A DNA stretch of 64,000 nt from positions 17,018 through 81,017 of the forward strand of contig JAJZDI010000016.1 of NCBI GenBank assembly GCA_021806045.1, given 5' to 3'. This DNA comes from Actinomycetes bacterium. Lineage in GTDB: Bacteria; Actinomycetota; Acidimicrobiia; Acidimicrobiales; RAAP-2. The stretch's first letter is position 1, and each line of letters opens with the position of its first letter. Below are positions 33,327 through 46,226 of this stretch, piece by piece. A model generated the notes under the pieces. That model made no database searches, had not been told where the DNA came from, and was given only the letters and a program-made list of their open reading frames with translations. Both the position numbers and the translations under genes were made by a program.

Positions 33327-34379
33327 TCAGCCCAGGTAGGCGGCGGCGACGTCGTCCAGCAGGTGCCGGTCCACCGTCTTCGGCGTGCCCCTCGCCTCGG
33401 ACAGCGGCAGCCGCTCGATCTGGCCGGCGACCAACGCCACCATCACGCCCGAGTCGCCGTCGTGCAGGGCGGCGAGAGCCTCGGCGCCGAACCGGGTGGC
33501 GAGCACGCGGTCGTACGCGGTGGGCGTGCCGCCGCGCTGGATGTGCCCGAGGACGGTCGCCCTCGTCTCGAACCCGGTGCGACGCTCGATCTCGAAGGCC
33601 AGGAAGTTGCCGATCCCGCCCAGGCGGGCATGGCCGAACTGGTCGGTGCCGGCGGCCGGCGAGCGGGCGGCCTGGGCGGCCACCAGGTCCTCGCCGTCCT
33701 CGGGAAGCGCACCCTCGGCCACCACGACGGTGGAGAAGTACCGGCCACGCTGGTGCCGGCGCCGTAGGCGCTCGCACACCTCGTCGATGGAGAAGGGGAC
33801 CTCGGGCACCAGGATCTCCGCGGCGCCACCGGCGATCCCGGCGTGGGTGGCGATGTGGCCCACGTTGCGTCCCATCACCTCGCACACCATGACCCGGTGG
33901 TGGGACTCGGCGGTGGTCTGCAGGCGGTCGATGGCGTCGGTCACGATCTGCACCGCGGTGTCGAAGCCGAAGGTGACCTCGGTACCCGGCAGGTCGTTGT
34001 CGATCGTCTTCGGTACCCCCACCACGGCGAGACCCCGGTCGGCCAGCCCGGCGGCCACCCCCAGGGTGTCGTCGCCACCGATGGCCACCACCGCGTCGAG
34101 GGAGAGGTCCTCGATGGTGGCCATCACCCGGTCAGGACCGTCGGGGGTGGCGAACGGGTTGGTCCGCGACGACCCGAGGATGGTCCCGCCCCTCGACAAG
34201 ATGCCCCGGCACCGGTCGGGGTCGAGCTCGATCGTGCGCCCCTCGATGGCGCCCAGCCAGCCGTCGAGGAAGCCGACGCAACGGTCGCCGTAGCGGACGT
34301 CGCCCGCCACCACCACCGCCCGGATCACCGCGTTCAGCCCGGGGCAATCGCCACCACCGGTGAGCAGTCCGATCCGCAC
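33327..34379 (-). CDS. pfkA: 6-phosphofructokinase, PPi-dependent signature
   Basis: The 350-residue PFKA-family enzyme has LLTGGGDCPGLNAVIR, AIGGDDTLGVAAGL, VGVPKTIDNDLPGTEVTFGF, CEVMGRNVGHIA and VLGHIQRGGTPTAYDR. In E. coli numbering residue 104 is Asp and residue 124 is Lys; ATP enzymes have Gly at both, and Asp104/Lys124 marks pyrophosphate users. GTG 34379 lies 7 nt after TACGAT (leaderless). It likely works reversibly with GlpX nearby in hexose metabolism. Confidence 0.92.
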   Translation of the reverse strand: MRIGLLTGGGDCPGLNAVIRAVVVAGDVRYGDRCVGFLDGWLGAIEGRTIELDPDRCRGILSRGGTILGSSRTNPFATPDGPDRVMATIEDLSLDAVVAIGGDDTLGVAAGLADRGLAVVGVPKTIDNDLPGTEVTFGFDTAVQIVTDAIDRLQTTAESHHRVMVCEVMGRNVGHIATHAGIAGGAAEILVPEVPFSIDEVCERLRRRHQRGRYFSTVVVAEGALPEDGEDLVAAQAARSPAAGTDQFGHARLGGIGNFLAFEIERRTGFETRATVLGHIQRGGTPTAYDRVLATRFGAEALAALHDGDSGVMVALVAGQIERLPLSEARGTPKTVDRHLLDDVAAAYLG

Positions 34380-34386
34380 CTGGTTG

Positions 34387-34392
34387 ATCGTA
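34387..34392 (-). promoter_or_regulatory. -10 element of leaderless pfk promoter
   Basis: TACGAT, 7 nt before GTG 34379. Confidence 0.5.
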
Positions 34393-34543
34393 CCGGCCGA
34401 CGGGCCGGCGCGGGCAGGGCCGACTGTCCCTCATCGCTCCGGGACCGAGCCACCGGCCGGCGGCAGGGCGGCACAGGGGGTGTGCCGGTCAGCCCCGCCT
34501 GGACAGCGCCCGGGCCGTGCTCAGCTCCGCCCCCGCTCCGCCG

Positions 34544-35995
34544 TCAGGCGTGCAGTGCCCGCTTGGCCGCAGTGCGCTCGAGCTCGAAGGCGGCGGCCAG
34601 GTTGCGTGCCAGGCCCCGTGCCGGGGGGACCAGCCCGCGGATCCCCGGCGTCGCCAGGTAGCCCGAGAGGAAGGCCCGCCGGTTGCGCACCTCCCACAGG
34701 CGGGCGAGCGAGGCCAGCCCCAGCCGCCCGGTCGGGTCCCGCTCCGCCGCCGCCGTGTCGGCCACGTGGCGGAACGACCACAGCATGTCGGCTACGTCGG
34801 CCAGGGGCGACCGGTAGACGGGTCCGGCCGCGTCCGCGCCCGCCCGCAGCCCGGGCGGTACCGTTCCCGCACCGAACACCGGCGTGCCCCCCGGCGAGAA
34901 GTCGAAGACGAACCAGCCCAGGTCGGTGCGCTCGACCCGGCCCAGGTGGAAGTCGCCATGGGTGCGGATGGCCGGGCAGGGCACCGCCACCGACCGCAAT
35001 GTGGTCAGCAGGTCCGCCACCTCCGGGTCCCCGAGCAGCTCCGGGGCCACCGGCGCCACCGACCGCTCCACCGCGTCCACCCAGGCGGCCACGTCACCCG
35101 ACCGGCGCCCGAACGCGGCGTCGAGGCCGAGGTGCAGGCGGGCCGTCATCCGGCCCAACCGCCGGGCCTCCGGCCCGAAGTCAGCGCCCGCACGTTCCGG
35201 TGGTCCCCCCGACGCGTACAGGTCGCGCAGCGAGGTCAGGGCCAGGGCCCACCCACCGGCCGCACCCGGCTCGTACTCGTGGACCACGCCGAGGTCCCAC
35301 TGGCCCCGACGCCACCGGGCGATGGGTGCGGCCACGTGGTTGAAGCCCGCCTCGTCCAGGGCCAGGTACATCTCGAGCCCCGGGTGGGGGGCCGGCTCGG
35401 GGGGAAGGCGCCCGTAGACGGCGAGGGCGACACGGTCGTCGTAGGCGATGGCCGTCGACTCGTCGCTCATCCACGCCCGCCGGACCCGGTCGATGTCGCC
35501 GTCCTCGCCGAGCAACGCGCCGAGCAACGCCTGGCACAGCTGGGCGTCGGTCAGCGCGTCGGACACGACGGCCAGCCCGTCGTCCAGGTCGAGGATGCCC
35601 ACCGGTGCCTCGTCCGCGTCGGGCAGGGGGAACGTCTCGGCCCCTGGCGGCCGCAGCCCCAGCACGGCGTGGACCGTCCTCCCCCTGACGGTGGCGACGA
35701 CGCTGACGACGCCGGGCCGGCCCGGCACCACGACGTCGGCGGCCCGCACCGTCACGTCGCCGGCCAGGACGGTGGAGCCCGCGCCGAGGGCCATGACCGG
35801 CTCGTTCACCGTCCCCGGGGCGGCAGCCAGGTCGATGGGCGGCACGGTCGGCGGCACCGGCACGCCGCCGGGCAGCACCGGGAGGAGCCACTCCGGATGC
35901 CGGGCCGCCAACGTGGCCAGCGCCTCGGCGAGCGCCGGGTAGGCGCCCTCCGGCAACGCATGGCCCGACGTCTCCACCGTCCGCACCGGGCTCAC
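34544..35995 (-). CDS. mak: Maltokinase
   Basis: The 483-residue protein has an N-terminal cap (YPALAEALATLAARHPEWLLP) and an aminoglycoside-phosphotransferase-like kinase core with THGDFHLGRVERTDLGWFVF (catalytic Asp), DFSPGG (Mg site) and SPLADVADMLWSFRHVA. It phosphorylates maltose to maltose-1-phosphate. GTG 35995 overlaps the treS stop (GTGA), matching the known TreS-Mak partnership that channels trehalose-derived maltose toward alpha-glucan. No glgE in the window. Confidence 0.9.
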   Translation of the reverse strand: MSPVRTVETSGHALPEGAYPALAEALATLAARHPEWLLPVLPGGVPVPPTVPPIDLAAAPGTVNEPVMALGAGSTVLAGDVTVRAADVVVPGRPGVVSVVATVRGRTVHAVLGLRPPGAETFPLPDADEAPVGILDLDDGLAVVSDALTDAQLCQALLGALLGEDGDIDRVRRAWMSDESTAIAYDDRVALAVYGRLPPEPAPHPGLEMYLALDEAGFNHVAAPIARWRRGQWDLGVVHEYEPGAAGGWALALTSLRDLYASGGPPERAGADFGPEARRLGRMTARLHLGLDAAFGRRSGDVAAWVDAVERSVAPVAPELLGDPEVADLLTTLRSVAVPCPAIRTHGDFHLGRVERTDLGWFVFDFSPGGTPVFGAGTVPPGLRAGADAAGPVYRSPLADVADMLWSFRHVADTAAAERDPTGRLGLASLARLWEVRNRRAFLSGYLATPGIRGLVPPARGLARNLAAAFELERTAAKRALHA

Positions 35996-37827
35996 GCCGA
36001 CCCCCCGTCCGCCGGCGCCGGCGTGACCGCCGGCGGTGCCCCGTCCGCCAGCACCGCTGCGACCGCCGGCGGTGTGTCCGCCAGCAGGGGTGCCGGCTCG
36101 GTCAGCTCGAACCACCAGAACCCGTAGGGGGCCAGGGTCACCGGGTACGGGTCGCTCCCCACGAGGGGAAACGGTACCCGCCCAAGCAGCTCGACCGGCT
36201 GTCGAGCCGTCCACGGGCCCAGGTAGAGGTCGGCGGGTTGCCCGAACCGGGACAGGTTGTGGACGCAGAGCATCGACGTCCCGTCCGGCTCGGCTCCGGT
36301 GCGCACGTAGGCCAGGACCGACGGGTTGGAGCACGGCACCACCTCGAAGGCGCCCGTGCCGAACACGGGGAACTGTCGGCGGAGGTGGAGCATGCGGCGG
36401 AGCCAGTGGAGGAACGAGCTCGGGTTGCGCTGCTGGGCCTCGACGTTCACCGCCGCGAAGCCATAGACGGGGTCCATCAGCGGCGGCAGGTACAGGCTGG
36501 CGAAGTCGGCCCGGGAGAAGCCCCCGTTGCGGTCCGGCGTCCACTGCATCGGCGTGCGGACCGAGTCCCGGTCCCCCAGGTACAGGTTGTCGCCCATCTG
36601 CACCTCGTCGCCGTAGTAGAGGACGGGGCTCCCGGGCAGGGACAGCAGGAGCGAGTACAACAGCTCGGTCAGGCGCCGGTCCCGGTCGAGCAGCGGGGCC
36701 AGGCGCCGGCCGATCCCCATGTGGCGCTTCATCCGCGGGTCCTTGGCGTACTCGGCGAAGAGGTAGTCGCGCTCCTCCTCGGTCACCATCTCGAGGGTGA
36801 GCTCGTCGTGGTTGCGGAGGAAGATGGCCCACTGCGCCCCCTCGGGGGCGTCGGGCGTCTGGGCCAGGATCTCGGTGATGGGGTAGCGCTGCTCGCGGCG
36901 GACGGCCATGAAGAGCCGGGGCATCAGCGGGAAGTGGAAGCACAGGTGGCACTCGTCGCCGTCGCCGAAGTAGTCGGCCACGTCTGCCGGCCAGCCGTTC
37001 GCCTCGGCCAGCAGGATCCGGCCCGGGTAGTCGGCGTCGATCACCGACCGAAGCCTGCGGATGAACGCGTGGGTCTCGGGGAGGTTCTCGCCGCTCGTGC
37101 CGTCCCGTTGGTAGAGGAAGGGCACCGCGTCGAGCCGGAAGCCGTCGAGGCCCAGGTCGAGCCAGTAGCGGACCACCTCGAGCATGGCCTCGACCACCTC
37201 GGGGTTGTCGTAGTTGAGGTCGGGCTGGTGGGCGTAGAAGCGGTGCCAGTAGTACTGCTCCCGCTGGGGATCGAAGGCCCAGTTGGACTTCTCGGTGTCG
37301 ACGAAGACGACACGTGCCTCGGGCCAGCGCTGGTCGTCGTCGTTCCACACGTACCAGTCGGCCTTCGGGTTGTCACGGCTCTGGCGCGACTCGACGAACC
37401 ACGGGTGGGCGTCGCTGGTGTGGTTGATGACGAGGTCGGCGATGACCCGGATGCCGCGCCGGTGGGCCTCGCCCAGCAGCTGGCGCAGGTCGTCGACCGA
37501 CCCGTAGTCGGGATGGACCTCCCGGTAGTCGGCGATGTCGTAGCCGCCGTCTCGCATGGGTGACGGGTAGAAGGGCAGGAGCCAGAGACAGTCGACACCC
37601 AGCCACTGCAGGTAGTCGAGCTTGGCCGTGAGCCCCCGCAGGTCGCCGATCCCGTCGTCGTCCGAGTCGAAGAAGCCCCGGACGAACACCTCGTAGAAGA
37701 CGGCCCGCTGGAACCAGCCCGGATCGTCCTCGGCCGGCGGCAGGGGCACGCCCACCGGCGTGGGGGACGCCGCCGGCGCGGGGACGCCTGGCGACTGGAG
37801 GAGCGAGGGCTCGCCGGTCGACGTCAT
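35992..37827 (-). CDS. treS: Trehalose synthase / maltose alpha-D-glucosyltransferase
   Basis: The 611-residue GH13 protein has VFYEVFVRGFFDSDDDGIGD, VIADLVINHTSDAHPWF, GLDGFRLDAVPFL (nucleophile Asp), RILLAEANGWP (acid Glu), FLRNHDELTLE (transition-state Asp) and NGGFSRADF; a C-terminal beta domain ends in the maltokinase overlap. It interconverts maltose and trehalose. ATG 37827 matches conserved TreS length after a Pro-rich leader; the longer frame to 37953 is unsupported. Confidence 0.94.
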   Translation of the reverse strand: MTSTGEPSLLQSPGVPAPAASPTPVGVPLPPAEDDPGWFQRAVFYEVFVRGFFDSDDDGIGDLRGLTAKLDYLQWLGVDCLWLLPFYPSPMRDGGYDIADYREVHPDYGSVDDLRQLLGEAHRRGIRVIADLVINHTSDAHPWFVESRQSRDNPKADWYVWNDDDQRWPEARVVFVDTEKSNWAFDPQREQYYWHRFYAHQPDLNYDNPEVVEAMLEVVRYWLDLGLDGFRLDAVPFLYQRDGTSGENLPETHAFIRRLRSVIDADYPGRILLAEANGWPADVADYFGDGDECHLCFHFPLMPRLFMAVRREQRYPITEILAQTPDAPEGAQWAIFLRNHDELTLEMVTEEERDYLFAEYAKDPRMKRHMGIGRRLAPLLDRDRRLTELLYSLLLSLPGSPVLYYGDEVQMGDNLYLGDRDSVRTPMQWTPDRNGGFSRADFASLYLPPLMDPVYGFAAVNVEAQQRNPSSFLHWLRRMLHLRRQFPVFGTGAFEVVPCSNPSVLAYVRTGAEPDGTSMLCVHNLSRFGQPADLYLGPWTARQPVELLGRVPFPLVGSDPYPVTLAPYGFWWFELTEPAPLLADTPPAVAAVLADGAPPAVTPAPADGGSA

Positions 37828-37986
37828 CGTGCGCTCAGGCGCCCGGGCCCGTTCTGCTCCATGCCTGGAAAGGTACCCGACGCCGCCGGCCCCGCCGCAC
37901 CCGTGGCACCCGTCGGGAGGCCGGACGCCACGAAGCACCCGGATCGCCGTCACAGGTCGGGAGGACCCGACCGGACCAGCGGTAGG

Positions 37987-39033
37987 TCAGCCGCCGTCTC
38001 CCGCCCCACTCCCGGCAGGCGGCGGGGCGGGCGGCTCCAGACCGGCCAGCAGGCTGTCGGCCGCCTCGTAGGGGTCGATGTCGTGTGAGGCCAGCTTGGC
38101 GGCGATGTGCGCGTACCCGTCCCGGCGCTGCAGCTCCCCCACCCGGTCGGCGACCCGGGCGGCCAGGATCCGGTCGAACTCCCGCTCCAGGCGCTCACGG
38201 CGCAAGGCGGCCAGGAGCCCCTTCGAGCGCAGATGGTCGCGGTGGGCGCCGATGGCCTCCCACAGGTCGGCCACCCCCGCCCCGGTGGCCGCCACCGTAT
38301 CGACGATCGGCGGCCGCCAGTCGCCCAGGGACGTGAGGTCGAGCATCAGCTCGAGGTCCCGGCGGGTCTCGCGCGCTCCGGGCCGGTCCGACTTGTTGAT
38401 GACGAAGAGGTCGGCGATCTCGAGCAGGCCGGCCTTGTTGGCCTGGATGCCGTCCCCCCAGCCCGGGTTCACGACCACCACGGTGGTGTCGGTGGCCGAG
38501 GCCACCTCGACCTCGACCTGGCCCACACCGACCGTCTCCACCAGCACCAGGGGCAGTCCGGCCGCGGCCAGGACCCGGACCGCATCGGGCACGGCGAGCG
38601 TCAGCCCGCCCAGGTGGCCCCGGGTGGCCATCGATCGGATGAACACCCCCTCGTCCAGGGCGTGGCTCTGCATGCGCACCCGGTCGCCCAGGATGGCGCC
38701 ACCGGTGAAGGGCGACGACGGGTCGACCGCCAGCACGGCCACCGATGCCGCTGCGTCAGGCGAGACGTCGGTGCCGGCCGCCTCCGGCACCCACGGGTGG
38801 GAACGGGCCTCGGCGATCAGACGGTCCGTCAGGGTGGACTTGCCGGCACCCGGCGCACCGGTGATGCCGACGGTGTAGGCCTCCGATCCCGAGCGGTAGG
38901 CGATCCCGGCCACCGTCCGTGCCTGGGGACCGCCCCGCTCCACCAGCGAGAGCAGGCGGGCCAGCGCCACCCGGTCACCGGACCTGGCCGCGGCGAAGAG
39001 CTCGTCGGGCGCGGCGTTCCGGGAGCGGGACAT
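37987..39033 (-). CDS. meaB: Methylmalonyl-CoA mutase-associated GTPase MeaB (ArgK family)
   Basis: The 348-residue G3E GTPase has [18 protein letters not shown] (P loop), [78 protein letters not shown] and dimer tail. It protects and reloads B12 in methylmalonyl-CoA mutase. TACGCT lies 9 nt upstream. The mutase genes are not in the window. Confidence 0.93.
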   Translation of the reverse strand: MSRSRNAAPDELFAAARSGDRVALARLLSLVERGGPQARTVAGIAYRSGSEAYTVGITGAPGAGKSTLTDRLIAEARSHPWVPEAAGTDVSPDAAASVAVLAVDPSSPFTGGAILGDRVRMQSHALDEGVFIRSMATRGHLGGLTLAVPDAVRVLAAAGLPLVLVETVGVGQVEVEVASATDTTVVVVNPGWGDGIQANKAGLLEIADLFVINKSDRPGARETRRDLELMLDLTSLGDWRPPIVDTVAATGAGVADLWEAIGAHRDHLRSKGLLAALRRERLEREFDRILAARVADRVGELQRRDGYAHIAAKLASHDIDPYEAADSLLAGLEPPAPPPAGSGAGDGG

Positions 39034-39059
39034 CGGACGGAGAGCGTAGTGCGGACGGC

Positions 39060-40382
39060 TCAGGCGGTCCGACGGACGGCGGCACCCAGTGCGGCCAGGC
39101 GCTCGGCAAACCCCTCGTAGCCGCGATCGACGTGGGCGGCACCGGCCACCACCGTCTCGCCGTCGGCCACCAGGCCGGCCAGCACGAGGGCGGCACCGGC
39201 CCGGATGTCCGGGGCCCGGACGGGCGCACCCGAGAGGTGCGGGACCCCACGCACGACGGCGTGGTGCCCCTCGGTGCGGATGTCCGCGCCCATCCGTCGG
39301 AGCTCGTCGACGTAGCGGAACCGGCCGCTGAAGAGGTTCTCGGTCACGATCCCGACCCCGTCGGCCACGGTGAGCAGGGTGACCAGGAGCGGCTTGTAGT
39401 CGGTGGCCACCCCCGGGTAGGGCAAGGTGGCTACGTCGACAGCCGCCGGGCGGGCGCCCGGGTCGCGGGCGGCCCGCAGGCCGTCGGGCACGAGCTCCAC
39501 CGACAGTCCGGTGGACGCCAGCTTGGTCACCAGCATCTCCATGTGGTCCGGACGGGCGTCCTCCACCACCACCTCGCCACCGGCCAGCCCGGCGGCGACC
39601 AGATAGGTGGCGGCCACCACCCGGTCGGGGATGACAACGTGGTCGGCCGGGTGGAGGGCCTCGACACCTTCGATCTCGATGGTGGCGGTCCCCGCCCCCC
39701 GGATGCGTGCACCCATGGCGCACAGGAAGTCGGCCAGGTCCCGCACCTCGGGCTCCCGTGCCGCGTTCTCCACCACGGTGGTGCCCTTGGCCAACACCGC
39801 TGCCATGAGGACGTTGTCCGTGGCCGTGTGGCTGGGATAGTCGAGGACGACCCTCGTCCCCACCAGCCGGGGCCGTCCGGCGACGGTGGGCACCACCGTG
39901 CCCTCCACGTCGCCGTGGGCGGCGGTGAACGTCGCCCCCATGGCGCCCAACGCGCCCAGGTGCATGTCGATGGGCCGGTGGCCGAAGTCGTCGCCCCCGG
40001 GCATCGACACCGTCGCCCGGCCCATCCGGGCCAGGAGCGGCCCGAGCACGACGATCGACGCCCGCATCTTCTCCACCAGGGCGTAGGGGGCTTCGGGCAC
40101 GAGATCGGCGGGCGTGTCGATCACCAGCTGGTGGCGTCCCCGGCGCTCGACGGTCACGCCCATGGCCCGGAGCACCTCGGCCATGATGGCCACGTCGGTG
40201 ATGTCGGGGACGTTCGAGAGCACGAACCTCCCTTCGGCCAGCAGGCAGGCGGCCATCAGCTTCAGCACCGAGTTCTTCGCCCCCCCGGCCCGCACCGTGC
40301 CCGACAACGGGGGCCCCGGGGACACGACGAAAGCGGCACCGTCCGGGCCGGCGACCGGAGGCGTGGGGGGGGCAGGCTCCAC
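39060..40382 (-). CDS. murA: UDP-GlcNAc 1-carboxyvinyltransferase, Asp-type
   Basis: The 440-residue EPSP-fold enzyme has [65 protein letters not shown] and [21 protein letters not shown]. The usual catalytic Cys115 (PGGC) is Asp131 here (SMPGGDDFG), as in mycobacteria and chlamydiae, which predicts natural fosfomycin resistance. First committed step of peptidoglycan synthesis. GTG 40382 gives normal length and lies 6 nt after CATACT; the frame to 40517 is less likely. Confidence 0.93.
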   Translation of the reverse strand: MEPAPPTPPVAGPDGAAFVVSPGPPLSGTVRAGGAKNSVLKLMAACLLAEGRFVLSNVPDITDVAIMAEVLRAMGVTVERRGRHQLVIDTPADLVPEAPYALVEKMRASIVVLGPLLARMGRATVSMPGGDDFGHRPIDMHLGALGAMGATFTAAHGDVEGTVVPTVAGRPRLVGTRVVLDYPSHTATDNVLMAAVLAKGTTVVENAAREPEVRDLADFLCAMGARIRGAGTATIEIEGVEALHPADHVVIPDRVVAATYLVAAGLAGGEVVVEDARPDHMEMLVTKLASTGLSVELVPDGLRAARDPGARPAAVDVATLPYPGVATDYKPLLVTLLTVADGVGIVTENLFSGRFRYVDELRRMGADIRTEGHHAVVRGVPHLSGAPVRAPDIRAGAALVLAGLVADGETVVAGAAHVDRGYEGFAERLAALGAAVRRTA

Positions 40383-40540
40383 CGGACCAGTATGGACCGC
40401 TGCCGGGACCCACCCGCACACAATTCCCGACTGCGGGCCGGCACCGGCACGGCCGGGCCGGTGAGCTGCACGGCGGCCCGAGTCGGCGCGCCTCCCGCCA
40501 CACATGGTGGCCGCCACCGGCCCACGGCGTTGCGACCAAC

Positions 40541-40546
40541 TATCGT
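40541..40546 (+). promoter_or_regulatory. -10 element of leaderless glpX promoter
   Basis: TATCGT, 7 nt before GTG 40554. Confidence 0.5.
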
Positions 40547-40553
40547 CACCACG

Positions 40554-41549
40554 GTGAGCACGACGTCACAGGCACCCGACCGCAACCTGGCCATGGAGCT
40601 CGTCAGAGTGACCGAGGCAGCCGCCCTGGCCGCGTCCCGTTGGGTCGGGCGCGGCGACAAGGAGGGGGCGGACGGGGCCGCCGTCGAGGCCATGCGGGTC
40701 GTCCTCGCATCCGTGGCGATGGACGGCGTGGTCGTCATCGGCGAGGGCGAGAAGGACCACGCTCCCATGCTCTTCAACGGCGAGCGCATCGGGGACGGCA
40801 CGCCGCCCGAGACCGACATTGCCGTGGACCCGATCGACGGCACCACCCCGACGGCCATGGGCCGGGGAGGGGCGCTGGCCGTGATCGCCGTCTCCGAGCG
40901 GGGCACCATGTTCAACCCGGGGCCGTGCGTCTACATGGAGAAGCTGGCCGTGGGGCCGGCTGCCGCCGGGTCGATCGACATCCGCCAGTCGGTGACCGAC
41001 AACCTGCTGGCGGTGGCCAAGGCCAAGGGCACCTCCGTGCGTGACGTCACCGCCACCGTTCTCGACCGCCCCCGCCATGCCGAGACCATCGCCGAGATCC
41101 GCGACACGGGGGCCCGTATCCGCCTCATCACCGACGGCGACGTTGCCGCCGCCATCGCCACCGCGTGGCCCGACTCCGGCGTCGACATCCTCTTCGGCGT
41201 GGGCGGCACGCCCGAGGGCGTCATCGCCGCCGCCGCGCTGAAGGCCATGGGAGGCGAGATCCAGGGGCGCCTGTGGCCACGTGACGACGCCGAGCGGCAG
41301 GCCGCGTTGGACGCGGGTTACGACCTCGATGCCGTCCTCACCACCAACGACCTGGTTGCCGGGGACAACAGCTTCTTCGCCGCAACCGGTGTCACCGACG
41401 GCGAGCTCCTCCACGGTGTGCGCTACGACCAGTTCGGTGCGTCGACCCAGTCGCTGGTGATGCGCTCCCGCTCGGGCACGGTGCGCCTGGTCGACGCCCA
41501 CCACAAGCTGGAGAAGCTGGCCGAGTTCAGCTCGATCTCGTTCAGCTGA
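40554..41549 (+). CDS. glpX: Class II fructose-1,6-bisphosphatase
   Basis: The 331-residue protein has [48 protein letters not shown] (metal and phosphate site), [15 protein letters not shown] and [17 protein letters not shown], all GlpX signatures. It hydrolyses fructose-1,6-bisphosphate in gluconeogenesis. GTG 40554 follows TATCGT by 7 nt. Convergent with the ATP synthase operon. Confidence 0.94.
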   Translation: MSTTSQAPDRNLAMELVRVTEAAALAASRWVGRGDKEGADGAAVEAMRVVLASVAMDGVVVIGEGEKDHAPMLFNGERIGDGTPPETDIAVDPIDGTTPTAMGRGGALAVIAVSERGTMFNPGPCVYMEKLAVGPAAAGSIDIRQSVTDNLLAVAKAKGTSVRDVTATVLDRPRHAETIAEIRDTGARIRLITDGDVAAAIATAWPDSGVDILFGVGGTPEGVIAAAALKAMGGEIQGRLWPRDDAERQAALDAGYDLDAVLTTNDLVAGDNSFFAATGVTDGELLHGVRYDQFGASTQSLVMRSRSGTVRLVDAHHKLEKLAEFSSISFS

Positions 41550-41621
41550 GCTCGATCCCGTTCTGCTGACCCGGGTCCCCCCGATCCGGGATGGACCGCA
41601 CTGCGCCCGCGGCGGACCTCG

Positions 41622-41646
41622 CCGGCCGGCGTACAGCCCCGGCCGG
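41622..41646 (-). terminator. Terminator hairpin of the ATP synthase operon
   Basis: CCGGCCGG, 9-nt loop, CCGGCCGG; it starts 3 nt past the atpC stop on the minus strand. Confidence 0.6.
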
Positions 41647-41648
41647 TC

Positions 41649-42122
41649 TCAGTCGCTGACGCCGGCCACGTCGAGGCGGACCCGGGCCCGCTCGACGGCC
41701 GCCTGGGCCTCGACCAGCTCGGGGTCGACCGTGCCCTCGCCCTCGGCGCCGTGCGGTGCGGCCGGCGTGCCGCCCAGCTCGGCCACCCGGGCTTCGGCTG
41801 CGGCCAGCGCCGCCTGGGCCCGGGCCACGTCGATCTCGTCTGCCGGCTCGGCCACCGGCGACAGGATCGTCACCCGGGTCCCCTCCTCGGCGTCCTTCTC
41901 CACCTGGACAAAGCCGCCGTGGACGGCGAACGTGCGCTCGACGCCCTCGTCGTCGGTGATGCGCACCGCGCCGGGGACGGTGGCGCCCACCAGGGGCGTG
42001 TGGCCGTCGAGGAAGGTGGCGTCGCCCTCGGCGGTGCGCAGCACGACCTGGGTGGCCTGGCCCTCGACCAGGACCCGCTCGGGCGTGACCAGCGCGACCG
42101 CGTAGCCGGTACCGTCAGCCAC
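41649..42122 (-). CDS. atpC: ATP synthase epsilon subunit
   Basis: The 157-residue protein has an N-terminal beta sandwich (YAVALVTPERVLVEGQATQVVL, EGDATFLDGHTPLVGATVPG) and a helical C terminus (IDVARAQAALAAAEARVAELG) followed by about 25 extra residues beyond usual family length. Last gene of the operon, 45 nt after atpD. Regulates rotation and inhibits hydrolysis. Confidence 0.92.
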   Translation of the reverse strand: MADGTGYAVALVTPERVLVEGQATQVVLRTAEGDATFLDGHTPLVGATVPGAVRITDDEGVERTFAVHGGFVQVEKDAEEGTRVTILSPVAEPADEIDVARAQAALAAAEARVAELGGTPAAPHGAEGEGTVDPELVEAQAAVERARVRLDVAGVSD

Positions 42123-42167
42123 GTCCGGTCACCTCCCCGAGCGCCGTCGGCGCCGGACGACGCCCGC

Positions 42168-43742
<1,575 letters not shown>

Positions 43743-44702
43743 TCAGGCCTCGAGGGCGATGGCCAGGCCGGCGTTCTCGCCGGCGGACGCGGCCCGCAGC
43801 GCCTCGGCACCGCCGACGATCTCCATGATCTCGGTGGTGATGGTGTCCTGGCGGGCCCGGTTCATGATCCGCGAGTACTTCTTGATGAGCTCCTCGGCGT
43901 TGTCGGTGGCCGCGGCCATGGCCCGCTGGCGGGCCGTCACCTCGGAGGCGGAGGCCTCGAGGAGGGCGCCGAAGATCTCCGTCTCGGCGGCCACCGGGGC
44001 CAGGGTCTCGAGCAGGGTGGCGGCGTCGGGCTCGAACTCGGTGAACCCGGCCCGGGCCTCCTCCGGCGCGCCGGCCGCCCCCTCGCCCTGGTCGCCGTCG
44101 TGGCCGGCACGGGGATCGACGAGGGGTAGGAGCTGGCGGACCTCGACCACCTGGGAGCCGGCCGACACGAACCGGGTCGATACCAGGCGGACCCGGTCCA
44201 CCTCGCCGGCCACGAACGGCGTGACCGCCGCGGCGGCGACGGTACGGGCGTCGGCGAACGTCGGCCGCTCGCTGAATCCCATGAACGAGCGCTCCACCGC
44301 CTGGCGGCGGAAGTTGAAGTAGCTCTGGGCCTTCTTCCCCACGGCCACCAGGCGCTGCTCCACCCCGGTGGCACGGCCTTCGGCCAGCAGTCGCTCGGCT
44401 GCGCGCAGCACCGACGTGTTGTAGCCGCCGCACAGGCCGCGGTCGGCCACGATCACGACCAGCAGCTCCCGGGTGACCTCGTCGGGCTCGCCCAGCAGGC
44501 GGCCGGCCGCGGTGGGGTCGCCGATGGCCGTCTCGAGGACGACGCGGGCCATGCCCGCCCGGTACGGGCGCGAGGCGGCGATGCGGCCCTGGGCCTTGAC
44601 GATCTGCGACGCGGCGATGAGCTCCATCGCCTTCGTGATCTTCTTCGTCGACTGGATGCTCCGGATCCTGCGGCGGAGCAGCCGTTCCTTGCCGCCTGCC
44701 AT
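43743..44702 (-). CDS. atpG: ATP synthase gamma subunit
   Basis: The 319-residue protein has RRRIRSIQSTKKITKAMELIAASQ and C-terminal ATDNAEELIKKYSRIMNRARQDTITTEI, the rotor coiled coil. About 25 residues rich in Gly/Ala/Glu (RAGHDGDQGEGAAGAPEEAR) are inserted in the globular part, in the same region as the loop known in mycobacterial gamma. Starts 3 nt after atpA. Confidence 0.95.
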   Translation of the reverse strand: MAGGKERLLRRRIRSIQSTKKITKAMELIAASQIVKAQGRIAASRPYRAGMARVVLETAIGDPTAAGRLLGEPDEVTRELLVVIVADRGLCGGYNTSVLRAAERLLAEGRATGVEQRLVAVGKKAQSYFNFRRQAVERSFMGFSERPTFADARTVAAAAVTPFVAGEVDRVRLVSTRFVSAGSQVVEVRQLLPLVDPRAGHDGDQGEGAAGAPEEARAGFTEFEPDAATLLETLAPVAAETEIFGALLEASASEVTARQRAMAAATDNAEELIKKYSRIMNRARQDTITTEIMEIVGGAEALRAASAGENAGLAIALEA

Positions 44703-44705
44703 GGG

Positions 44706-46225
<1,520 letters not shown>

Positions 46226-46226
<1 letters not shown>

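Noticed and set aside
34544..37348. 934-codon minus frame that would merge maltokinase with an upstream segment
   Set aside because: The upstream part overlaps treS in another frame; the GTGA overlap at 35992-35995 gives a separate maltokinase start, so this is not a fusion.
37987..40539. 850-codon minus frame that would extend MeaB
   Set aside because: The extension lies within murA in another frame; conserved MeaB begins at ATG 39033.
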